Positions 1-5,776 of a stretch of DNA of 10,249 nt are shown here, one piece after another. The first letter of the stretch is position 1; every line of letters starts with the position of its first letter. Both the position numbers and the translations under genes were made by a program. The DNA is from CAISIP01 sp963974265 (lineage in GTDB: Bacteria; Pseudomonadota; Gammaproteobacteria; Burkholderiales; Burkholderiaceae_C), in NCBI GenBank assembly GCA_963974265.1, contig CAXBDR010000158.1, positions 1-10,249 on the forward strand. The letters run 5' to 3'. Under the pieces are notes generated by a model that was not told the DNA's origin, made no database searches, and saw only the letters and a program-made list of their open reading frames with translations.

Positions 1-32
1 AAGGCGTCACGCGAAACGCGCCATTTGATTTT

Positions 33-61
33 CTGATCGTCAGGTCGCGGATCATTAGAAT
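33..61 (+). promoter_or_regulatory. Candidate promoter of the H-NS/surface-glycan operon
   Basis: A -10-like TAGAAT (56-61, five of six consensus bases) lies 17 bases after a weak -35-like CTGATC (33-38). Transcription would begin near base 68 and leave a leader of about 70 bases before the ATG at 139. An inverted repeat, TGATC (34-38) and GATCA (50-54), spans the space between the two hexamers and could be an operator. The rest of bases 1-138 holds no gene that I can support; CGCG-AAA-CGCG at 10-20 followed by T-rich sequence may be the tail of an upstream terminator. The promoter is inferred from pattern only. Confidence 0.38.
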
Positions 62-112
62 CGGCACAAATCAAAAAGGTTAGTGCGCCGATATCCGGTG
101 TACAACGGGAGT

Positions 113-125
113 TATTGCATCAATA
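113..125. repeat. AT-rich inverted repeat just ahead of the H-NS ribosome binding site
   Basis: TATTG (113-117) and CAATA (121-125) are perfect inverted copies separated by CAT. The repeat ends one base before the GGAG ribosome binding site at 127-130. It could be an operator or a small hairpin that affects translation. It is short enough to have arisen by chance, and no factor can be named. Confidence 0.25.
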
Positions 126-138
126 TGGAGACTGGGTC

Positions 139-507
139 ATGGGTAATTTGCTGGATATTCAAAGTCAGATCGAGAAACTACAGAAACAGGCCAACGATAT
201 TCGTACGCGGGAGTTTGACAAGACCTTGCAGGAAATCCTTGCCAAGATGCAGGCGTTTGGAATAACCGTCAAGGATCTGCAGGCTGCCACGACGCGTGGG
301 GCCAAGGCCGTCGGCGCCGGCCGCAAGCGTGCGGCGGGTGCAAGCACAAAAGGCGGCAAGGCCAGCAAGATGGCCGGGACCACGGTCGCGCCCAAGTACC
401 GTGGCCCGAACGGAGAAACCTGGAGCGGTCGCGGGCTGATGCCCCGCTGGATGAGCCAACGGGTCGAGCAGGGGGCGAAGAAGGAAGACTTTGCAATCGG
501 CGAGTGA
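139..507 (+). CDS. H-NS-family nucleoid-associated protein
   Basis: A small DNA-binding protein of 122 residues that would bind AT-rich DNA, bridge it and silence genes in the nucleoid. Residues 1-50 form a charged amphipathic helix region (LLDIQSQIEKLQKQ and following) of the H-NS oligomerisation type. Residues 51-86 are a linker rich in Lys, Arg, Ala and Gly. Residues 87-104 carry the family's DNA-binding signature YRGPNGETWSGRGLMPRW, with the AT-hook-like loop S-G-R-G. The ATG at 139 is preceded by GGAG at 127-130 with eight bases of spacing, which favours it over an in-frame TTG at 115. Length and layout match the short beta-proteobacterial H-NS/BpH3-type proteins. Its last 17 bases overlap the next gene, so the two are probably translationally coupled. 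It looks less GC-rich than its neighbours. Family assignment is firm; its target genes are unknown. Confidence 0.93.
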   Translation: MGNLLDIQSQIEKLQKQANDIRTREFDKTLQEILAKMQAFGITVKDLQAATTRGAKAVGAGRKRAAGASTKGGKASKMAGTTVAPKYRGPNGETWSGRGLMPRWMSQRVEQGAKKEDFAIGE

Positions 508-1762
508 CACCCTTTCGGTGACAGTTTCCGGGGCTGGCGAGGGGGCTGGCCTGCGTTCACGACTGGTGGCCATGGCGGCGTTCTGCTGGGGCCTGAGCGC
601 CTTCCTGCCAGTCGGCGTGATGTATCTCAATCTGCTGGTCATGTTGCTGGTGCTTGGCCTGCAGCCGGACCGATCGCTCCGGTTGGCGCGTCTGCGTCGA
701 ACCGCCGTGGCACTCCCGATGGCATTGCTGCTGCTCTGGTCCCTGCTTGTCGTGCTGGCCGGTCCCTGGTATCCCGATTCCGCAACGCGCCTGTTCCATC
801 TGCTGCGCGTCGCGCTCATCGTCTCTGTCGGCCTGATGCTCAGTGCAGCCGAGGCGCGTCTTGCCATCCGGGCTTTCCTCGCCAGCGCGATCGTTGCGGT
901 CCTCGTCGTCGTCGCACACCGGATCTGGGGCCTGCCGGACTGGACCATCTGGAGCAGCCTGCTGTCGTCGCGCAACAACTTCAGCAGCGCCAACATGATC
1001 GTGCTGGCCACTGCGAGCGGCATCTTTTGGTGGATCGCAGCGCAGTCGCAACAAGGCTTGTTACGCCGCGCAGGCGCCATCGTGGCCGGTCTGGCCACGG
1101 CCACGACCGTGGCCGTGCACGCGCAGTCACGCAATGCCCAGCTCCTGATGGCGGTGCTGCTGCTGGTCGTGGTGGTGTGCCGCTTCCGTTCCTGGCGCGC
1201 CGGCGCCGCTGGTGCGGCTGCCGTGGTGACGCTGGCATTGGGAGCCTGGTGGTTGTCGCCGACGGTCCATGACCGTTTCGCCGAACTGGTCAGTGACGTG
1301 CGAGGCGTGCAGGCCGAATCCGACACGATCACCAGCATCGGGCTGCGCTGGCGCATGGCACAGGAGGCGGTGGTCGCGATCGGCGAGAATCCCGTGCTGG
1401 GGTCCGGACTGGGCAGCTGGCTGCCACGCTGGCACCTTGCATGGGCTGGCTTCGCCGACCGGCTGCCGCCGGATACCCCCCCCCATCTTGCCGACACGAA
1501 CAATCCGCACAATGACTTTCTTCTCACGGGCATGGAAACGGGAATACCCGGCATGCTGATCCTGATCTGGCTGCTGCTGGCTTTTGTCGCAACGGGCTGG
1601 CGCCGGCACTCGCTTGCGGGTGGCGTCACCGTCGTGCTGGGCGTGGCCGTCATGGTCACGGCCGCTGTCAATGCCCCTCTGCGCGATGCGGCACTGGGGT
1701 CGGCGCTGTTGTGGTTGCTTGCCGCGAGCATGTCCTGGCATCGAGGGGCGAACCATGCGTAA
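491..1762 (+). CDS. O-antigen ligase / polymerase family membrane protein (Wzy_C type)
   Basis: A polytopic inner-membrane protein of 423 residues. The family either joins O-antigen to the lipid A-core (WaaL) or polymerises glycan repeats (Wzy). Hydrophobic segments fill residues about 27-55, 70-170 and 185-255, and several more follow near the C-terminus. A large periplasmic loop begins around residue 260. Two family hallmarks are visible: arginines at 286 and 288 (GLRWRMAQEAV) and NNPHNDFLLTGMETGIPG with His340, then two final membrane helices. The TTG at 491 has AAGGA five bases upstream and overlaps the H-NS gene; an ATG at 572 is an alternative start just before the first helix. The stop overlaps the following dehydratase by eight bases. 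A nine-C run at 1476-1484 makes the reading frame fragile. Choosing between ligase and polymerase needs structural comparison; the neighbouring glycan gene fits either. Confidence 0.86.
   Translation: MQSASDTLSVTVSGAGEGAGLRSRLVAMAAFCWGLSAFLPVGVMYLNLLVMLLVLGLQPDRSLRLARLRRTAVALPMALLLLWSLLVVLAGPWYPDSATRLFHLLRVALIVSVGLMLSAAEARLAIRAFLASAIVAVLVVVAHRIWGLPDWTIWSSLLSSRNNFSSANMIVLATASGIFWWIAAQSQQGLLRRAGAIVAGLATATTVAVHAQSRNAQLLMAVLLLVVVVCRFRSWRAGAAGAAAVVTLALGAWWLSPTVHDRFAELVSDVRGVQAESDTITSIGLRWRMAQEAVVAIGENPVLGSGLGSWLPRWHLAWAGFADRLPPDTPPHLADTNNPHNDFLLTGMETGIPGMLILIWLLLAFVATGWRRHSLAGGVTVVLGVAVMVTAAVNAPLRDAALGSALLWLLAASMSWHRGANHA
1476..1484 (+). repeat. Nine-base poly-C tract inside the O-antigen ligase gene
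   Basis: Nine consecutive C bases encode the Thr-Pro-Pro of DTPPH (about residues 328-332). In the given sequence the frame is open. Adding one C gives a TGA at original bases 1513-1515; losing one C gives a TGA at 1557-1559. Either change removes the last membrane helices, and the +1 change also removes the conserved His340. Homopolymeric C runs of this kind slip during replication. Confidence 0.9.
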
Positions 1763-3632
1763 CGTGATCATCGGCTGGCCGCGACTGGGCAAGCAGCTGG
1801 CGGTCATCGGGCTGGACATCGTGTTGGCCACGATGGCCACCTGGGCCGCCTTCAGCCTTCGGCTCGACCACCTGCACTGGCCAACCGACGCGCAGTGGTG
1901 GGCATACGCCCTGACACCCGCGCTGGCCATTCCCATCTTCGTACGCTTCGGCCTGTATCGCGCCATCTTCCGCTACACCGGCATGGACGCGCTGATGGCG
2001 ATCGTCAAGGCGGTGGTGCTGTATGGTGCGATCCTGTTCGCCATCTTGCTGTGGCAACGCTGGCCGGGCGTGCCGCGCAGCATGGGCGTGTTGCAGCCAC
2101 TCGTGTTTCTGCTGCTGGTTGCCGGTAGCCGTACGCTGGCTCGCGCGTGGTTGTCGCGTGCCGGTCGTCATGGCTTGGAGTACGAAGGTCGGCTGCTGAT
2201 ATACGGCGCCGGCGCGTCCGGGGTACAGACTGCGGCGGCCATCGGCAACGCCTACCAGTACAAGCTGCTCGGTTTCGTCGACGACGACCCGCGCAAGACA
2301 GGGCGCAGCATCAACGGCGCGGTCGTCTATCCGGCGAGCAAGATAGCGGAACTCGTGCGCAAACGCGGCATTACCGACATCTTGTTGGCCCTGCCCAGCG
2401 TGTCGCGCGCGCGCCGCAACGAGATCATCGAGAGCCTGCGTGCGGTGCCGGTGCATATCCGTACCCTTCCTGGCATTTCCGACCTGACCAGTGGCCGCAT
2501 CACGGTGCGCGACTTCAAGGAGCTCGATGTCGAGGACCTGCTTGGCCGCGACCCCGTCATTCCGGATCCGTCCGTCGCGACCCGCTCGACCACCGACCGC
2601 GTAGTCCTGGTCACCGGCGCCGGCGGCAGCATCGGCAGCGAGTTGTGCCGCCAGATCGCACTCGAGAGGCCGGCGCAGTTGGTGCTTTTCGACCACAACG
2701 AATACGGGCTGTACACCATCCACCAGGAGCTGCTGGCGTTGTGCGCGGCGAGCCGGCTCGACGTCAACATCGTCGCGCTGCTGGGCAGCGTCTCGAATCC
2801 GCGGCGCCTGCACGACGTGTTCAGCCGCTATCGTCCGAACTGGGTCTACCACGCGGCAGCCTACAAGCATGTTCCTCTGGTCGAGAGCAACCCGGCCGAG
2901 GGCATCATGAACAACGTGTTCGGCACGCTCAACGTGGCGCGCGCGGCGGCCGAGAGCCACGTGGCCAACATGGTGCTGGTGTCCACCGACAAGGCCGTGC
3001 GGCCGACCAATGTGATGGGTGCGAGCAAACGCATGGCCGAGTTGGTGCTGCAGGCCATGGCGGCGGCCAATGGCAAGACGCGTTTTTGCATGGTCCGTTT
3101 CGGCAACGTGCTCGGCTCCAGCGGCAGCGTCGTGCCGTTGTTCCGCTCGCAGCTTGCCAGTGGCGGGCCGCTGACGGTGACGCACCCCGAGGTGACACGT
3201 TATTTCATGACGATTCCCGAGGCGGCGCAGCTGGTGCTCTATGCCGGCGCGATGGCCAAGGGTGGCGAGGTGTTCGTGCTCGACATGGGCGAGCCGGTCA
3301 AGATCATGGACCTGGCCCGGCGCATGATCGACCTGTCCGGCCTGACGGTGCGCGACGAGAAGGCGCCCGACGGCGATATCGCCATCAAGATCACCGGCCT
3401 GCGGCCTGGAGAAAAACTCTACGAGGAACTGCTGATCGGCGACGACCCATCGCCGACCGACCATCCGCGCATCATGAAGGCGCACGAGGAGTTCCTGCCC
3501 TGGAAGGAGCTCGAGGCGCAGCTCGAACTGCTGCGCGAGGCTGCCCGGCGCGATGACGTGGACGGCATCAAGTCCGTGCTCACGACCTGCGTGCACGGCT
3601 ATGTCGAATCGGGTTACGGTCAGTTGAGTTGA
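1755..3632 (+). CDS. Membrane-anchored UDP-sugar 4,6-dehydratase (WbpM/PglF/CapD family)
   Basis: A protein of 625 residues that would convert UDP-GlcNAc (or a related UDP-sugar) to the 4-keto-6-deoxy form, the first step toward bacillosamine-, QuiNAc- or FucNAc-type sugars in O-antigen or capsule. About four membrane helices occupy residues 12-130. A first Rossmann-like domain has GAGASG at 151-156. The catalytic short-chain-dehydrogenase domain has the NAD-binding TGAGGSIG at 287-294. The active-site stretch STDKAVRPTNVMGASK spans 410-425, with Met421 and Lys425 in the M-x-x-x-K arrangement of long-form WbpM/PglF enzymes, where Met replaces the usual Tyr. GLRPGEKLYEEL lies near the C-terminus, as is typical of the family. 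The ATG at 1755 has GAGGGG just upstream and overlaps the ligase gene, implying coupling. Full length for the family. The exact UDP-sugar is inferred. Confidence 0.94.
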   Translation: MRNVIIGWPRLGKQLAVIGLDIVLATMATWAAFSLRLDHLHWPTDAQWWAYALTPALAIPIFVRFGLYRAIFRYTGMDALMAIVKAVVLYGAILFAILLWQRWPGVPRSMGVLQPLVFLLLVAGSRTLARAWLSRAGRHGLEYEGRLLIYGAGASGVQTAAAIGNAYQYKLLGFVDDDPRKTGRSINGAVVYPASKIAELVRKRGITDILLALPSVSRARRNEIIESLRAVPVHIRTLPGISDLTSGRITVRDFKELDVEDLLGRDPVIPDPSVATRSTTDRVVLVTGAGGSIGSELCRQIALERPAQLVLFDHNEYGLYTIHQELLALCAASRLDVNIVALLGSVSNPRRLHDVFSRYRPNWVYHAAAYKHVPLVESNPAEGIMNNVFGTLNVARAAAESHVANMVLVSTDKAVRPTNVMGASKRMAELVLQAMAAANGKTRFCMVRFGNVLGSSGSVVPLFRSQLASGGPLTVTHPEVTRYFMTIPEAAQLVLYAGAMAKGGEVFVLDMGEPVKIMDLARRMIDLSGLTVRDEKAPDGDIAIKITGLRPGEKLYEELLIGDDPSPTDHPRIMKAHEEFLPWKELEAQLELLREAARRDDVDGIKSVLTTCVHGYVESGYGQLS

Positions 3633-3656
3633 TCGGCCCCGGTGATGTTGCACAAT
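3629..3656 (+). promoter_or_regulatory. Candidate argB promoter
   Basis: TTGATC (3629-3634) and CACAAT (3651-3656) are each four-of-six matches to the -35 and -10 consensus with a 16-base spacer. They sit at the end of the dehydratase gene, 41 bases before the argB ATG. A separate promoter would make sense because the function changes from surface glycan to arginine synthesis. No terminator is evident in the 65-base gap, so read-through is also possible. Confidence 0.3.
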
Positions 3657-3697
3657 GGCACGTCATCTTTCCGCATCCATTCACTGATTGCTGCCCC

Positions 3698-4588
3698 ATG
3701 ACCGATTCGTCCCCCATCGCACCGCGTGACAAGGCCGAGATCCTCGCGCTGGCCCTGCCGTACATCCGCAAGTTCCATGGCAAGACCATGGTCATCAAAT
3801 ACGGCGGCAACGCCATGACCGACCCGGGGCTGCAGGCCGACTTTGCCGAAGACGTGGTGCTGCTCAAGCTGGTGGGCATCAACCCGGTGGTGGTGCACGG
3901 CGGTGGCCCGCAGATCGAGAGCGCGCTCAAGCGCCTGGGCAAGAAGGGCGAGTTCATCCAGGGCATGCGGGTCACCGATGCCGAGACCATGGAGGTGGTC
4001 GAATGGGTGCTGGCCGGCCAGGTGCAGCAGGACATCGTGGGCCTGATCAACCAGGCCGGCGGCAAGGCGGTCGGCCTGACCGGCCGCGACGGCGCGATGA
4101 TCCGGGCGCGCAAGCTCAAGATGCTCGACAACCAGGATCCGAGCCGCGAGCACGACGTCGGCCAGGTCGGCGACATCGTCAGCGTCGATCCCAGCGTGGT
4201 GCGCGCGCTGCAGGATGACGCCTTCATCCCGGTCATCACGCCGATCGGTTTCGGCGACGACAACGAAAGCTACAACATCAACGCCGACGTCGTCGCCGGC
4301 AAGCTGGCCATGGTGCTGGCGGCCGAGAAGCTGCTGCTGCTGACCAACACCCCCGGCGTGCTCGACAAGTCCGGCCAGTTGCTGACCGACCTCACGGCGC
4401 GCGAGATCGACGGCATGTTCGCCGACGGCACGCTCAGCGGTGGCATGTTGCCCAAGATCGCGTCGGCCCTCGACGCCGCCAAGAGTGGCGTGGCCTCGGT
4501 GCACATCATCGATGGCCGCGTCCCGCACGCGTTGCTGCTGGAGATCCTGACGGACCAGCCGTTCGGCACCATGATCCGTTCCCATTGA
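3698..4588 (+). CDS. argB: Acetylglutamate kinase
   Basis: A cytoplasmic enzyme of 296 residues that phosphorylates N-acetyl-L-glutamate with ATP, the second step of arginine synthesis. It belongs to the amino-acid kinase fold. Visible signatures are the nucleotide-binding IKYGGNAM at 33-40, the substrate-binding VVVHGGGPQI at 64-73, GGKAVGLTGRDG near 120-131, NINADVVAGKLA from 193 (with Lys202), and SGGMLPKIASAL near residue 250. The N-terminal helix before the kinase core (APRDKAEILALALPYIRKF) resembles the extension found in arginine-feedback-inhibited members, so allosteric control by arginine is likely but inferred. The ATG at 3698 gives the usual family length; a longer in-frame opening from TTG at 3629 would begin inside the previous gene's stop and has no family support. 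No clear Shine-Dalgarno precedes the ATG. Confidence 0.97.
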   Translation: MTDSSPIAPRDKAEILALALPYIRKFHGKTMVIKYGGNAMTDPGLQADFAEDVVLLKLVGINPVVVHGGGPQIESALKRLGKKGEFIQGMRVTDAETMEVVEWVLAGQVQQDIVGLINQAGGKAVGLTGRDGAMIRARKLKMLDNQDPSREHDVGQVGDIVSVDPSVVRALQDDAFIPVITPIGFGDDNESYNINADVVAGKLAMVLAAEKLLLLTNTPGVLDKSGQLLTDLTAREIDGMFADGTLSGGMLPKIASALDAAKSGVASVHIIDGRVPHALLLEILTDQPFGTMIRSH

Positions 4589-4626
4589 ATGCCTGCGGCG
4601 CCGGCGTGCGGCGAGGCTGGCCGACA

Positions 4627-4653
4627 CGCCTCGTTCGCCCCGGCGACGAGGCG
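4627..4653 (+). terminator. Hairpin between argB and slmA
   Basis: CGCCTCGT (4627-4634) pairs perfectly with ACGAGGCG (4646-4653), and inner bases TCGCC/GGCGA can extend the stem. It starts 38 bases after the argB stop. The sequence that follows (cctgcgggttt) has only a three-T run, so intrinsic termination would be weak. It could instead be an attenuating or RNA-protecting structure. Confidence 0.45.
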
Positions 4654-4662
4654 CCTGCGGGT

Positions 4663-4690
4663 TTGCCCCTAGATGGCGCTATGCGAGAAT
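4663..4690 (+). promoter_or_regulatory. Extended -10 promoter of slmA
   Basis: GAGAAT (4685-4690) is a four-of-six -10 element preceded by TGC, the extended -10 motif TGn, and TTGCCC (4663-4668) lies 16 bases upstream as a -35. Transcription would begin near 4697. That would place the upstream in-frame ATG at 4673 outside the transcript and leave the ATG at 4715 as the start of slmA. Confidence 0.45.
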
Positions 4691-4714
4691 AAAAAACCCA
4701 TCGCCGCCGCCACC

Positions 4715-5389
4715 ATGCCAGACGCCCCGAACAGTCTCAGCGCATCCGATCCGGACGGCGTGGCCGTACCCGTCGCGCGCAAGCGGCCCAAGCCCGGCGA
4801 GCGGCGGATCCAGATCCTGCAGGCACTGGCCGAGATGCTCGAGCAACCCGATGCGGATCGCATCACGACGGCGGCACTGGCGGCCCGACTGGGGGTCAGC
4901 GAAGCCGCCTTGTACCGGCATTTCGCCAGCAAGGCGCAGATGTTCGAAGGCCTGATCGAATTCATCGAGCACAGCGTGTTCACGCTGGTCAACCAGGTCG
5001 CCGAACGAGCGCAGGCTGGCGCCGATGACGCCGCCGCACCCGCGCCGGCCATGCCGCGCCAGGCCGGCACGATGATCTCGATGGTGTTGCAGTTCGCCGA
5101 GAAGAATCCCGGCATGACACGCGTGATGGTCGGCGACGCGCTGGTGTTCGAGAACGCGCGGCTGCAGCAGCGCATGAACCAGTTCTTCGACAAGCTCGAA
5201 GCCACGTTGCGCCAGAGCCTGCGTCCCGTCGTCGAGGGCAGCGGCACCGACACGCCCAGTGTCGACGCGCAGGTCATGGCGTCGGCGTTGACGGCCTTCC
5301 TGGTTGGGCGCTTGCATCGTTTTGCGCGTTCGGGATTCAAGCGCCTGCCGTCCGAACATCTCGACGCCAGCCTGGCGCTGATCCTGTAG
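4715..5389 (+). CDS. slmA: Nucleoid occlusion factor SlmA (TetR family)
   Basis: A DNA-binding protein of 224 residues. SlmA binds specific chromosomal sites and blocks FtsZ ring assembly over the nucleoid. After a disordered, basic N-terminus (ARKRPKPGERR, 21-31) comes the TetR helix-turn-helix with ITTAALAARLGVSEAALYRH at 50-69, followed by FASKAQMFEGLIEFIE. This recognition region closely matches the pattern remembered for E. coli SlmA. The rest is the all-helical dimer and FtsZ-binding domain. An insertion rich in Ala and Pro (about residues 100-115, DDAAAPAPAMP) sits in a loop. The ATG at 4715 is chosen because the likely promoter overlaps the alternative ATG at 4673; neither start has a strong ribosome binding site. 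The next gene is convergent. Confidence 0.92.
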   Translation: MPDAPNSLSASDPDGVAVPVARKRPKPGERRIQILQALAEMLEQPDADRITTAALAARLGVSEAALYRHFASKAQMFEGLIEFIEHSVFTLVNQVAERAQAGADDAAAPAPAMPRQAGTMISMVLQFAEKNPGMTRVMVGDALVFENARLQQRMNQFFDKLEATLRQSLRPVVEGSGTDTPSVDAQVMASALTAFLVGRLHRFARSGFKRLPSEHLDASLALIL

Positions 5390-5399
5390 CCGGCCCTGC

Positions 5400-5416
5400 T
5401 GCGCCGCGGCGGCGCA
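5400..5416. terminator. GC hairpin between convergent genes
   Basis: TGCGCCG (5400-5406) pairs with CGGCGCA (5410-5416) over a three-base loop. It fills most of the 33-base gap between the convergent stop codons of slmA and the UxaA-like small subunit, where a shared terminator would be expected. There is no T tract on either side, so the terminator role is inferred from position. Confidence 0.4.
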
Positions 5417-5422
5417 ACGGGT

Positions 5423-5776
5423 TCAGCGCGCCCGCGCGCTCACCAGGTTGTGCGTGTGTACATGCTCCCCGGCTTCGATGGCCCGCGTGGCGCGGCCGAT
5501 GGCCTCGCCGTACTTGACGACCACCGCGTCCCGCGCAATCGCGCGCAGCGCGAACTTGTGGCACAGCGCAATCGGCTCGCGCAGCGTGACGTCGACGTCC
5601 GCAGATCCCGCGCCGCGGGCACGGACCCGGCTGGCGGCGTCCAGCGCGCACAAGGCCGTGGCCACGTTGTCGTGCGGGTGCAGCACGAGGGCCTGCGCCG
5701 CGGCGCCGGCCGGCGTGTCGGTCTCGTGGTGTGCAGCGCGCTGCTGCGTGCGGGGGTGCGATTCGGGACGGTTCAC
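5423..5776 (-). CDS. UxaA-family hydro-lyase, small (SAF-domain) subunit
   Basis: A protein of 117 residues corresponding to the N-terminal SAF domain of altronate/galactarate dehydratases, encoded here as a separate chain. Family features are HPHDNVATAL at 33-42, HKFALRAI at 73-80, VVVKYGEAIGRAT at 85-97 and the closing GEHVHTHNL at 103-111, whose histidines are typical of the family. It should pair with the large subunit encoded just upstream to form the dehydratase, or a related eliminating enzyme such as the SuyAB sulfolactate sulfo-lyase. The start is GTG at 5776, overlapping the upstream TGA as GTGA, with GGAGAAG just before it, so translation is coupled. Residues 1-28 are an unusual His/Pro/Gln-rich extension before the domain. 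The domain call is strong; the substrate is unknown. Confidence 0.86.
   Translation of the reverse strand: MNRPESHPRTQQRAAHHETDTPAGAAAQALVLHPHDNVATALCALDAASRVRARGAGSADVDVTLREPIALCHKFALRAIARDAVVVKYGEAIGRATRAIEAGEHVHTHNLVSARAR

Noticed and set aside
178..1731. Long open frame (517 codons) on the minus strand opposite the H-NS and O-antigen ligase genes
   Set aside because: It is antisense to two genes with clear family motifs, and its composition (Arg, Ser, Thr, Ala-rich) is typical of GC-rich shadow frames. It has no recognisable domain.
1668..3653. Minus-strand open frame of 661 codons opposite the dehydratase gene
   Set aside because: The translation is rich in His, Gln, Arg and Ala with no domain and mirrors the codon bias of the real plus-strand gene.
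3629..3697. Upstream extension of argB from TTG at 3629
   Set aside because: It would overlap the previous stop codon and add 23 residues with no family support; the ATG at 3698 gives the normal length.
4691..4696. Six-A run near slmA as a possible slippage tract
   Set aside because: It is short and lies in the leader just after the -10, not in coding sequence if slmA starts at 4715.
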